A stretch of DNA of 60,000 bases from Adiantum capillus-veneris (Eukaryota > Streptophyta > Polypodiopsida > Polypodiales > Pteridaceae), in contig CM043970.1 in assembly GCA_014529385.2 (NCBI GenBank), positions 40,481,279-40,541,278 on the forward strand, written 5' to 3'. The position numbers and the translations under genes were made by a program. Position 1 is the stretch's first letter. Each line of letters starts with the position of its first letter. This document shows, one piece after another, positions 43,290 through 54,332 of the stretch. The notes below the pieces were generated by a model that saw only the letters and a program-made list of their open reading frames with translations, was not told the origin of the DNA and made no database searches.

Positions 43290-46200
43290 CTAAAGCGACA
43301 ATGTAAATACATCTCTATATTCCTTTAACGCTCTAATGAGAATCTCTCCTTCTTCTTGTGACAGATATGTAGCTATGTATGCGGGTCTTGACTCTTCTTC
43401 AGGATCTACAAGGTCAATTTTCTTGGCATTTTTGGGCCCTTCATAGGATTTCCCTGGTTCTTTTGTCTGTCGCAAGGGTTGCTCAGCAATGATCCTTCAA
43501 TCTTGCAAAGTGTACTACTCAATTGGTTTGTTACTATCCGACTCCATCTCCGTGGTCCACGCTTCTTTCAAAGTCCATCTCAGCTCTTTGTATTTTTCTT
43601 TTTCATTGGAGGAGGTTCCTTTCCTTTGGTATTCTTAGGTTTGCGCGGCTTTGTTTCATTTTGTTTTGTTGCTCTAAATGTTTTATGTTTGGATATCTTC
43701 CCGTTATGTTGTCTTTTATGCAGTTCGTTGCATCTACTTTCATCAATAATTGAGTTCTGTTTTCCACTGTAGGTTTTGGTGTTTTATTTTTTAAGTTAAT
43801 GTCTCGTTTCCTATGATACCTTTGTTGGCATTGTCGATGTTGGTTTGGAAATCCAAAAAAAAATCCTCTCCTCCCCTGAGTACAAGTTTAGCTCTTACTG
43901 CTATTTTTTCGAGTCTGATTCCTCTGTAGTAATTGTTTTTTCTTCTAACTCATCCATGTCATCATAGTAGTGATCAGAGAATACTTATTGCTCATTGATC
44001 ATTTTGATAAATACCATTTAGATTGGGACTATATCATAGCCCTCCTTGTCGCAAAAGTGTGTTGGTGTTATTAACGCACACATCCATTGCGGCCAAAATT
44101 TGGGTCCACTCAAAAGGTTTGAACAAATGTTCAACGAATGGTTTAGTATGTGATCTACATCATTCACTTCTCTGTCTCAATTGCAATATTCCCTTTGTAA
44201 ACTACCCAATTTTGAAGCCTCACACATCCAAATTGGAGTGTCTTTGTGTATCCACAATTGTAGTTTAGTCTCTGCTAAGGTTTAAGAGTCCAATTCTTGT
44301 ATCCGTGTCCTCAAGACATCATTGTAGGAGTGGTCTTTCATATTTACCCGGGTAATTTCTTCTACTTGTTTTTGGTAGAGATAATCATTCCCCCAATCTT
44401 GGATTAATTGTATCTATCTCATAAATGGTCTTCCCAAGATAATTTCATAGCTGAGTTTCTTTCTGAAATCTACGATGAAAAAAGTGTGTTGGTTCCAGAG
44501 GAGTTGAGATCACCTTCTCTACTAATCCCATCGATTTTTGAATGTGTCAACCTGCTACTTGCAGTTTCATCCTCGTTTACCTAATCACTGACTTTCCCCA
44601 AGCTTCCCAGATGGCTTTTGTTGTTATAGCTATGCTAGTCCCATTGTCCAAAACAGCCATCATTGTTATGTCATTGTAATATACTAGAAGGGTTGTGTTT
44701 CCCTCGTTCCCTTTACAGTAGTTACCTACTTTGTTCATGGGTACAGAATTGACAAGTTTATTTCAAATATCCTCATTTTGCAATTTTTCCAGTTTTGTTT
44801 GAGATATCCCCTTTAATCCCATCTTCTCCATGGTGGTTTGCAAATCTTCCCATAGGGGTGGTCTTAACTTCAATAGCTCACCTAATTTGATTGTGTAATG
44901 AATTGGGTTTGAAATAATGGAGTGCATATTTTTCACATCCAAGGTTTGTTTTGGCCTATATAGTTTCTTTGTTTTGCAAACTATTGATCTCTCTTCATTC
45001 TCACTTAAGTACGAAGGTAGTGTCTACAATGTTCCAGCTTTTGTTAAGACTGATTGCTCTAATCCCCAATATCTATATAAGGACTGTTGATCTAATTCCA
45101 TGGGTGGTCTATCTAGACATACATCTTCAATTGGAGCAGATTTCAGAGTCAAACTTCCATCTTTTACTTCCCTATCTCGTTCCCACAGGTGGTTTGGCCA
45201 AGTTTATAGTGATTGTGGGTCATTGTTCTCTAAGTTTCCAACTCATCCATCTCCTGTGTTTTTTCTCTGATGGTCTTAGTCTCATGTTGCGCTGGTTTCC
45301 CTATGATTTTTAACATAGGTTGCTATTTTTCCAGCATGGCTTGCTTGATTTGCACCAAGTTTTGTAAGCTTCTAATTTAGTTGCTTACATATTCGTCGAT
45401 GCTGAATGTTTTTTCCATTTGGTTTATAATGTTTGATCGGCTCAATCCAGTTTGGAAAGCTTCCAAGGCTGCATTGAATGGTTTGTAAACTTTATCGATC
45501 ATTATTGATCCCATCGAATTTGGTTCCGATTCAACCTTAAAGTCTGATGACAAGGTCAACATCTTTTTCTCTACCTCCTTCCGTATCTTTTCTTTGATCC
45601 CAATTTATAGTTTATATCTCTTGACTTTGTAACATTTGTGTTGTTCTTTTTTGAAGGTGTTGGGTATGTTCAATTCACTTGTATTTTTCTGTTTATTCCC
45701 TTTGTCATGTGCTTTGAGTCACTACTTGAACTGGAATTGTGGGTTCTCCATGTGATGAACTGTCGGGACAACTTGAACTATGTTTAAGGAGTTTTTCCCT
45801 TTGTTTGTTGGATTCCTAGGGTAGTCTTTAGGAAAGTGTCCACACTTGTGACCAAACGCTCCACAATATTCCTCTATAGGTTTTTCATTCTTATCTCCCC
45901 ATAGGTGTTGCCTTAACTTCAGTAGCTCACCCAATGTGATTGTACAACGAATTGGGCTTGACATAATGGAGTGCACATTTTCCACATCCAAGGTTTATTT
46001 TGGACTATTAGTTTCTTTGTTTTGCAAACTATTGATTTTTCTTCATTCTCACCTAAGTACGAAGGTAGAGTCCGCAATGTTCTAGCTTTGTTAAGTCTGA
46101 TTGCTCTGATCCCCAATATCTATACAAGGATTGTTAGTCTAATTCCATGGGTGGTCTATCTAGCCATACGTCTTTAATTGGAGCAGATTTTAGAGTCAAA

Positions 46201-47880
46201 TTCCCACCTTTTACTTCCCTACCTCGTTCTCACAGGTGGTTTGGCCAATCTTGTTTGACTATGGGTACTCTGTCCATCCTTCCTCACTATCAAGAACTAT
46301 CATTTTACAGTGGGTCATGGTTCTCTAACGTTTCCAACTCATCCTTCTCTTGTGTTTTTTCTCTGATGATCTTTGTCTCATGTTGCACTGGTTTCCCTAT
46401 GATTTTGAAATGAGGTTTTTGTTTTTCCAGCATAGCTTGCTTGATTTGCACCAAGTTTTTGTAAGCTTCTAATTTAGTCGCTTCCATATCCATCGATGCC
46501 ATATAATTTTTCTATTTGGTTTCTAATGTTTGATTGGCTTTCAATCCAGATTGGAATACTTCCAAGACTGCTTTGAATGGTTTGTAAATTTTATCGATCA
46601 ATATTGCAATCCTGTCAATTTTGGTTCCGATTCCTTAAAGTCTGATGACGAGGTCTGCATCTTTTTCTCTACCTGCTTCTGTATATTTTCTTCGACCCCA
46701 ATTTGTAGTTTCTATCTCTTGAGTTCATACCATTTGTGTCATTCTTTTTTGGAGTTTTTGGAGGAATTGCTGGGTATGTTCGATCCCCTTGTATTTTTCT
46801 GTTTATTCCCCTTGTCATGTGCTTTGAGTCACTACTTGACGTGGAATTGTGGGTTCTCCATCTGATGAGATGTTGGTAGAACTTGAACTATGTTTAAGGA
46901 GGTTTTTCCTTTGTTTGTTGGATTCCTAGGGCAGTCTTCAGGATATTTTTGCATTCTTATCTAGTTTGAGACAATCACTTTTCCAATGGTCATCAGCCTC
47001 GCAGTTATGACAATCTTTGGTTTTTGGTTTGGGCATTGGTTTGATTTTAAGTGGTCTAGCTCTTTGGTTTGCAATGAAGTAAACAAGTGCTCTATCTGTA
47101 GGTGTTTGGTATATTGGTTCTACAAGGACCGGTGATGGTTGATTATAGCACTCTTCTTCTACCTCCATTGTTATCGAACTAGTTTGAGGGTATGGTGTAA
47201 TAGGTATTAGAGCATGTTCTTCCACTGGTTCCTCAAGCAACATATACTTGACTGATATAGCATTATTCCTTGGGAGTGGTGGTTTTTGGCCTAATATTGG
47301 TTGTGGTCACTCCGTATTCATGTGGGTCTTTGCATTGGTGCCACATTTGGCAGTTATCTATACATGGGTTGTCCTTGTGGCCTCATTGGCACATACTAGA
47401 CATTTCCATCATATTTTGGCTTGTAGTAACACTCGTTTGTCTCATGGTTTGTCCATTTTTCTTCAATGGCACACCGTTTCAACAATTTATTTTTTTCCAT
47501 AGGTTGTCCTAGGGTTGGTCTCTACCTTGGACCTCTCTTAGGAATCCTTTGCATGTTGGTCATCATATCGTTCATTCTTTTAAGCATGTCTTCTATACCA
47601 TTGGTGAGAGCTGCAATAGTTGGTCCTACTTGAGTTGGCATAGTGGATGAAGTTCACTCGCTCTTTGCAATGCTCTCCTCGTTGAAGATCTTGCAATTAT
47701 CACTCAAACAATACATCCAAAGGTTTGAAAATGAGATACAAAAGGGATTTGTGGTCAAAATGGACTTCCATTTCTACCCAAGCTGCACCTTGGTGTGTAC
47801 AATAGGAACATGTGCTCACAACAATTTTGGAACTCGAAAATGCACAAAACCACCACCTTTTGACAAGGAAATCTCTTGAA
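43290..47880 (-). pseudogene. Decayed Ty3/gypsy element, gag to pre-RT
   Basis: Minus-strand fragments appear in the expected order. A gag with a CCHC-like knuckle (CHNCEADDHWKSDC, about 46970-47015) comes first. A second knuckle-like site (CGAFGHKCGHF) and IRCTITLGELLKLRQ lie near 45.8-45.95 kb. A protease core VLDNGTSIAI lies at about 44630-44660. The spacer before reverse transcriptase (VDPEEESRPAYIATYLS to EYRDVFTLSL) is at 43290-43475. The element then stops abruptly beside the kinase-like remnant, so reverse transcriptase and integrase are gone. Many stops and shifts are present. A matching primer site and LTR lie upstream at 52440-53390, separated by an inserted copia element. Confidence 0.65.
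44850..46955 (-). repeat. Tandem duplication, unit about 1.05 kb
   Basis: 44850-45837 and 45895-46955 align with an offset of about 1,048 bp. Shared landmarks are CCATGGGTGGTCTATCTAG (45099 and 46146) and CTTTGTTTGTTGGATTCCTA (near 45800 and 46911). The copies differ at perhaps a tenth of sites, so the duplication is old. It doubles a gag segment. Confidence 0.85.
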
Positions 47881-48313
47881 AGAGTAAAATCCCCTTAACT
47901 CTCCATCTTTAAGCCCAAATGATATGAAATTTGGTGTATGTGCTCAATAAAACATGCAAAAGATGGGTATAATGTCAAAGTTTAAATTTTTGCCGCCAGA
48001 ATCACCCTTTAGACATCATACGCGTATGATGTCTGTTGATGAATTTTTGGACATAATTCATTCACAAGCATCCCCCAAGTCTCTAGCACTGGTTTTCAAG
48101 CACCTCTACCAATTTTCATGCAAAAACATGCTCAGGATCACAATTTCTCTTTTTTTTTTTTGATACTTCGTCTTTGGTCTTTTGGGTGTCACGAGTGGGT
48201 CAAAACACTAGTCTCAAGGTGTACTAAGGGTTAAACCCCCCTTTTGAACACTCTAGAGCAGTCAAATTTCTCAAATTTGGTCTCCAGATGCCCTTGAGAC
48301 ATCGTACGTGTAT
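47880..48313. other. Non-coding part of decayed Ty3 element, with palindrome
   Basis: No coding motif is seen. It contains a perfect 24-bp palindrome at 48011-48034 (half-site AGACATCATACG) and a related, interrupted site at the copia insertion point. Confidence 0.5.
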
Positions 48314-48769
48314 TGTTGGAATTAGGGTTGCAGAGAAACACACATAGCTTGGAGAAGACAAAGGAAGCTCAAGGCACACAATAGAGAGTGTGTTACTTGG
48401 TGTGCAATGGAAAGATAGATAGCCCTAGAGTGATGGGTGTATATACAATGCACGGGGGAAAAAACCTCCTAAAGAGGGGAAAATGCCCCGGCAGTGCTAG
48501 TGTGTTCACACACATCACTACCACATGTATATGGTAGCAAATTGTTGGAATTACGGTTGCAGAGAAATACACACAACTTGGAGAATACGAAGGAAGCTCA
48601 AGGCACACAATAGAGAGTGTGTTACTTGGTGTGAAATAGAAAGATAGATAGCCCTAGAGTGATGGGCACATATACAATGCACGGGGGGAAAAACCTCCTA
48701 AAGAGGGAAATAATGCCCCGACGGTCCTAGTGTGTTCACACACGTCACTACCACATGTATATGGTAACA
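48314..48769 (-). repeat. Tandem copia LTRs
   Basis: Two LTR copies, about 7% apart by eye, are separated by AAT. The same three bases lie between the second copy and the polypurine tract, and ATT also follows the LTR end at the primer site. Confidence 0.9.
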
Positions 48770-48779
48770 AATCCCCCCT

Positions 48780-51360
48780 AGAGTGATGCGGTGAACAAGA
48801 GCTGGCACATGAGTAAAGGGAAGTGCCATGACCTGAGGAAATGATCAATCCACAAAGGGGAGTAAGCCCAAGCTTTGTTGAAAGCTTCGAGCTTCTCATG
48901 AGACAATGCCTTTGTGAAAAGATCTGCAAGGTTGTCCTGTGTTGGCACATAAGCCAAGCTGATCTCTCCTTCTAAGAGACTCTCCTTGACATAGTGGTAA
49001 TGCACCTCAATGTGCTTTGTGCGAGCATGGAAAATTGGGTTTCTTGCAACTGCCAATGTGCTTTGTGCGAGCATGGAAAATTGGGTTTCTTGAACACTCT
49101 GACTGTCAGTGTAGATAGTGTTGGCAATGTCCTATCCAACACCCAAATCAGCCATAAGGCGTCTGAGCCATACACATTCAACCGTAGCTATGAAGACTGC
49201 CCTGTACTCAACCTCACAACTCGAAGTGGCCACAATAGGTTGCTTCTTGCTCAACCATGATATACATGAACTGCCAAGCATGAAACAAAAACCACTTGTA
49301 GACACTCGCGTGTCAAAACAACCAGCCCAATCTGGGTCAAAGCATAACAATCTGATGCATAAGATGCATGGCAAGAGCCTGAACGAGTACGACTAGACAA
49401 AGGTGCATCCAATTTATTGTCACGCAAAGTGTGCACCAGCCATTTTGGCATACCTCTAGCCTGCTCATTCTCAACCCTTTCCTCATCAAGTACAACATGT
49501 ACATCTGCATCAGTAATAGGCTAATATGTAACATTTTCAGAAACCCCCATAGGGTGTACATTTGCCTCATTGGATTATACATTTGTATTTCCACCATTGA
49601 AAAGAGGCAACAAAGTGTCATAAATGTCCTGTGAGCTTACATTACTGTCTCTAGTACATGACAGCAAGGGCTGAACAGAATCTTCCACAAACACTACATC
49701 TCGTGAAACCAAAATACGCTTTGTTTGTGGATCATACAACCTGTAACCTTTGCTTTCAGCAGTATAACCAACAAAAATACATTTAACAACCTTATCATCC
49801 AATTTTTTGCGTTGTGAATGTGGCACCAAAGCATATGCCAAACAATAAAAAACGCGCATGCCTCAATAGAAGGCTTTCTATCATGCCATGCTTCATATGG
49901 AGTAATAGACTGCAAAGCTTTTGTAGGACACTTGTTTAGTACATGAGTGGCACACATGATGGACTCAAGCCAAAAAGAATGCGGCAAAGCTTGACTTTTG
50001 ACCATACATTGTGCCATTTTCGTAAGTAACCTGTTTTTCCTCTCAGCAACACCATTTTGCTGAGGTGTATAAAGCACTGTACGTTGGTGTTTTATCCCAT
50101 GACTAGCCAGAAATGCATTAAATTCATGAGACATATACTCCCGCTCTCGATCGGAATGGAGGGTGCCCATAGTACATTTCGAGACATTTTCAGCCATAGC
50201 CAGAAATTGTCTGAAGCACATAAAAACTTCGAACTTTGCTTTAAGAGAAAATACCCATGCATGTCTGGAGTAATCGTCAATGAAAGTCATGAAGTAAAGG
50301 TAATTGCCCAAGGACGGAGTTTGCATGGGCCCACAAACATGACTATGCACAAGCTGCAATCTGCATGTGGCCCGAAGTGAACCATCCTTTAAAAACTTAG
50401 AACGTTGCATCCTACCCAAAATACAGCCTTCACAAACATGTTTGTTGATAGGTGATTGAAGAGGCGGCAAAGAAGCAACCATATCAGTTTTTTGCAAACG
50501 CAGCAAGCTTGCAAAATTCAGATGACCAAAACGTGCATGCCAAAGTTTTGCATTTGAAATAGCCCTTGAATCTGCAACTGCATTTGCAAAATTTTGTCCA
50601 CACTTGTCATACAAAGTGAGATGGGCACGGCACGAAAGCCCAAATGCAACGATTTTGTCACCAAAACTGACATCATGAAATGTACATATGTCATCAACAA
50701 ATTTGACTACAAGTTCAAGTCTAACAAGTGCAGATACAGACAAAAGAATCTTCTTGATCCCAGGTACATAATTCCCATGAGGGACAGACTCGAGAGAGGT
50801 GAACAATTTACAATGTGAGGTAATGTGCTTTGTAGAACCACTACCGAAATACCACACATGTGAATCTGCAGCAGCTGCATGCATGCATCATGGACAACAG
50901 GATTGTAAGTGCACTCTGCACTAAAAGCCCATTGTGGCATCAACATCAGCATTACAGTCTCCTTTTACAGAAGACTCAACAATGGATGCATTTGTAGTGG
51001 AACCAACATTTGCAATGGGACAACCCTCTTTCTTCTTAGCCTCTTTGGCCTTTAACTTAGGACACTGCTTGATCAAGCGATCATCAGCTTTACAATAATG
51101 GTAATGCATCTTCTTTTTGCCCTTATCACCTGAATTGCCAGACGATGTGCTGCCAGCACAAGCATTGGGAACAAAAGTTTTTCCACTCGCAGCAGAACCA
51201 TAAGAAGTGGCTGCATTGCTATTACCACCCTTTCTTTGAGAAGCAATAAAAGTGTGTTCAACTGCACGCTGTCTAGTCGTGTTTTTCTGGAAAGTGACTC
51301 TTGCAACAGCAATGTGCATAATGCAGCAAACTTGACAACTTCTGGATTTCTTGGGTCATA
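48780..51360 (-). pseudogene. Copia gag-pol remnant without RT
   Basis: On the minus strand the gag knuckle region reads YCKADDRLIKQC (about 51060-51110), with the usual first Cys and the His missing. The protease start reads WYFGSGSTKHITSH where DSG is expected. Integrase is well kept (HARFGHLN, CEGCILGRM, TFIDDYSRHAWVF, NGVAERKNR) over 50884-49694. A frameshifted linker follows to SRTRSGS at about 49380. Next comes RNase H (DPDWAGCFDTR, SSKKQPIVATSS type sequence, then DNLADLFTKAL) down to about 48840. The roughly 250-residue reverse transcriptase expected between linker and RNase H is absent. A 46-bp tandem duplication at about 49010-49100 further damages RNase H. Confidence 0.85.
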
Positions 51361-51633
51361 AGTCTCCAAGTACTAGCAAAAGTCTGGTAAGAATCTGGTA
51401 AGGCATCAAGAATAGTCTGCACAAGAAATTCTGCGCAAAATGACGAAATTGCCTGTGTAGACCTGTCTGTAGTGGAAACGGAGGCCGAAATGAGCCCGAA
51501 TCGTAAATCTGAGCAGACTCAGCTCTATGAGCTGTCCCTAAATATTTATCAACCTACAAACACTCACCAAACCTCACTGTAATCAAAGAAAGTGAGTAGG
51601 CGTGTTGGAGCAGCTGGCCCGAGAGGATGTAAC

Positions 51634-51647
51634 CTGCTCTGATACCA
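51634..51647 (-). promoter_or_regulatory. Primer-binding site of copia element
   Basis: The minus strand reads TGGTATCAGAGCAG two bases after the LTR end, of the initiator-methionine tRNA type. Confidence 0.9.
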
Positions 51648-51877
51648 ATTGTTGGAATTAGGGTTACAGAGAAACACACACAGCTTGGAGAAGATGAAGG
51701 AAGCTCAAGGCACACAATACAGAGTGTGTTACTTGGTGTGTAACGGAAAGATAGATAGCCCTAGAGTGATGGGCGTATATACAATGCACGGGGGAAAAAA
51801 CCTCCTAAAGATGGAAAAAATGCCCCGGACGGTCCTAGTGTGTTCACATACATCACTACCACATGTATATGGTAACG

Positions 51878-52447
51878 CGTATGATGTCCAAGTTTACAGA
51901 ATTTCAATTTTTGTATACAAAACTCTTGCACATGCCCTCTTATATGCTCAACATCAATCAATCATGCAAAAGTGTCCACAGAGAGCTCTTTATTGCATTT
52001 TTTCCCTCAAAAGCAGACTTTTTAGAGATTCTAAATGCAAATAAGCACCTCAACAAATAAATTAATGATGAAAAGCTCTGGATTAGAATCAGATCACTTA
52101 CCTAAAGCAACTTCTACACATCATATGGGGTTTTGCATCTATGAGTAGAAAAATGCTTCAATGCCACACACGGACTAGAAAACACTTTTATCACCTCACA
52201 AACCACTCAACCACCAACAAATACTCTAATCTACATCTAATAGTACAAATCCTAACTAAATCTGACGACTAGCCGTAGACCCTTGGCAAGACACACGCTT
52301 CTTGGCTATCCACTAGATCTCGAAATAACCTCTTCCAGATCCACTTGAGAAAATGATTTCTTTCGTCAAAACTAAAGCAAGAAACCATCACAAGAGTGTT
52401 AGTAGGATTACCTACTCAAGTCCTTGTGTCCTCGGAAGTGGCGCCAA
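51878..52447. other. Leader of decayed Ty3 element
   Basis: Non-coding sequence between the copia insertion and the Ty3 primer site. On the minus strand the primer site reads TGGCGCCACTTCCGAGG (about 52430-52446), one base after the LTR. Confidence 0.55.
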
Positions 52448-53390
52448 TGTTGCAAAGCAAATTAGAACACATATAAAGTGCATGCAACACAATCGAGATC
52501 AACATAACGTCAATCAAGGACATACATGACACGATAGGTGCACGGAGGCAATCTATTTAGCTTGTCAGTAGGCTGAGAACATCCCTACAACACTCTGGAA
52601 GGTTAACTAGACCACAATCTAGAATCTCACTACTCTCAACTACACCACCCAACCCGCATACACACAAAAACGGAAGGAAACTCACCAAACCATACTAGAA
52701 TTGTACGAAACTTAAGGAACACCATCCCCTCACTAGTATACACCTGTCCCAAGCCTCTACACAAAAAATCCTAACTCTAGACCCATATGAAAAAAAAGTG
52801 TATAAAGACAAAGCCAGATTTTGGAAGTGCCCAAAACTTAAATCTATGTGTACCTATGTGTATCTTATGTTGCAATGATTCTTATGACTACTTGCAAGCA
52901 AAAAATAGACATTGTTTGATATACTTACAACCGCAAATAGATCTTAGATGCACGAATGTGTTTGCTCCGTTCCACGAGGAATGCTTGGTGTTGTTGTGTA
53001 GCTCTTACCGAGCCTAGTACGATGGTGTTGCTGGATCTCCAATGTGATGAACGAGCGGGGAGTTGTGTCAGGAAGAAGCTCACGCTCTCTCGCTTTCTCT
53101 CTCACACATAGTCAACGACAGCTTAAAACTTGATTATGATAAGAGTTTTTTTACAAAATGACCTAGGTACCTTATATACTAAGGCTACCATAGGTTAAAC
53201 CTAAAATAGAGTTCAAGGGGTAAAATAGATTTGTATGTACAATCAAGAAGTGCCATTGCACCCCGCGTTCTGCAACTAAACTAGATACTTGTTACAAATG
53301 ATGTTTATAACCATAATTTATAGCATTTCATAACTCTCAAAAAATAAGGCTTTGTTGAGTTATGTCGTTGTGTTGACCCACGGGTCAACA
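52448..53390 (-). repeat. Probable 5' LTR of decayed minus-strand Ty3 element
   Basis: On the minus strand the stretch starts TGTTGACCCGTGGGTCAACA and ends TTTGCAACA, so the ends show TGTTG/CAACA symmetry. It is followed by a TGGCGCC primer site. A TATATAAGG box lies on the minus strand near 53175. Only one copy is in the window, so the outer boundary is inferred from the terminal bases and not from a partner LTR. Confidence 0.55.
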
Positions 53391-53399
53391 AAGACTAAT

Positions 53400-53915
53400 G
53401 CTCGTCAAATAGAGAGTGGAGAGATGCATACTTCATGCCCTCTTCATCTCTGTGTGATGCACTGTTTACCCTTGTGCTTCAGACTCCAAAGACACACCAT
53501 TGTTTATCACTAGATGACTTGGTGTTGTCTTGGATGTAGATATATATGATATTTGGCATGCACTGAGATTGTTAACTTGTCCGCGCTGATGTTTGTAATG
53601 TGATTTCCACACACTTCATCAGGGACTAGATTGGGTCACATCATCGTTCTTACTATAGAAATATGAGGGTTACGCTCATCAAGATAAGGGTGGAGAGATG
53701 CATAACTATGCCCTCTTCATCTTAGCATGACGCACATTACCCTTCTACTTTTTGATCCATAGATACGCCATTGTTCATCATTAGATGACTTTGTGTTATC
53801 TTGGATGCAAATACATACAATGGCCACAATCAAATATTGTTTAACTATCTGTTGATGGTTGTGTTGTGCATTGCCCACACTTCATCAGGGATTAGATTGA
53901 TTGAACTATCAATCA
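53400..53915. repeat. Tandem duplication, period 273 bp
   Basis: Two copies start GCTCGTCAA and GCTCATCAA at 53400 and 53673 and share GGAGAGATGCATA, TGCCCTCTTCATCT and CACTTCATCAGGGA. They differ noticeably. No coding motif is seen. Confidence 0.8.
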
Positions 53916-54066
53916 ACATTACAACAATGTCTACGACTTGTGTTGAGCGTACCTCACATAAGCTAGGTTGTTGACATGTATGCTCCAATCGTTTACGTGT
54001 ATTCTATAATGTACATAACAGGGTTCAATTCTTGTGATGAGAGTCCCTCACACTCCTGGCCTATTC

Positions 54067-54068
<2 letters not shown>

Positions 54069-54146
<78 letters not shown>
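54069..54146. repeat. (TC)n microsatellite
   Basis: An uninterrupted TC run of about 78 bp, upstream of kinase-like copy B. Confidence 0.98.
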
Positions 54147-54149
<3 letters not shown>

Positions 54150-54332
54150 TGTGTACTTTGTTTTTTCTTTAACTTTCAATCATTAATTGTATAGTGTATG
54201 GTTTGCAATCATAACATAGTGTTTTTTGCTACAAATTATGCCCATTGTTTATGCTTTACAAACATGACACAATTTTGATAGTTTGCCCTCTCATCTTATA
54301 ACATTTATGATTTAAAATTCTATCTTATAGAC

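Larger units (their letters stand above)
48314..51877 (-). mobile_element. Copia element lacking reverse transcriptase, doubled 3' LTR
   Basis: LTR copies of about 227 bp lie at 48314-48539, 48543-48769 and 51650-51877. On the minus strand each runs TG...CAACA. A TGGTATCAGAGCAGG primer site lies next to the 51650 LTR, and AGGGGGGATT lies next to the 48543 LTR. Flanking TGTAT (48309-48313) and CGTAT (51878-51882) look like a five-base target duplication with one mutation. The internal part holds gag, protease and integrase but passes straight to RNase H. It entered the leader of the decayed Ty3 element. Confidence 0.9.
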
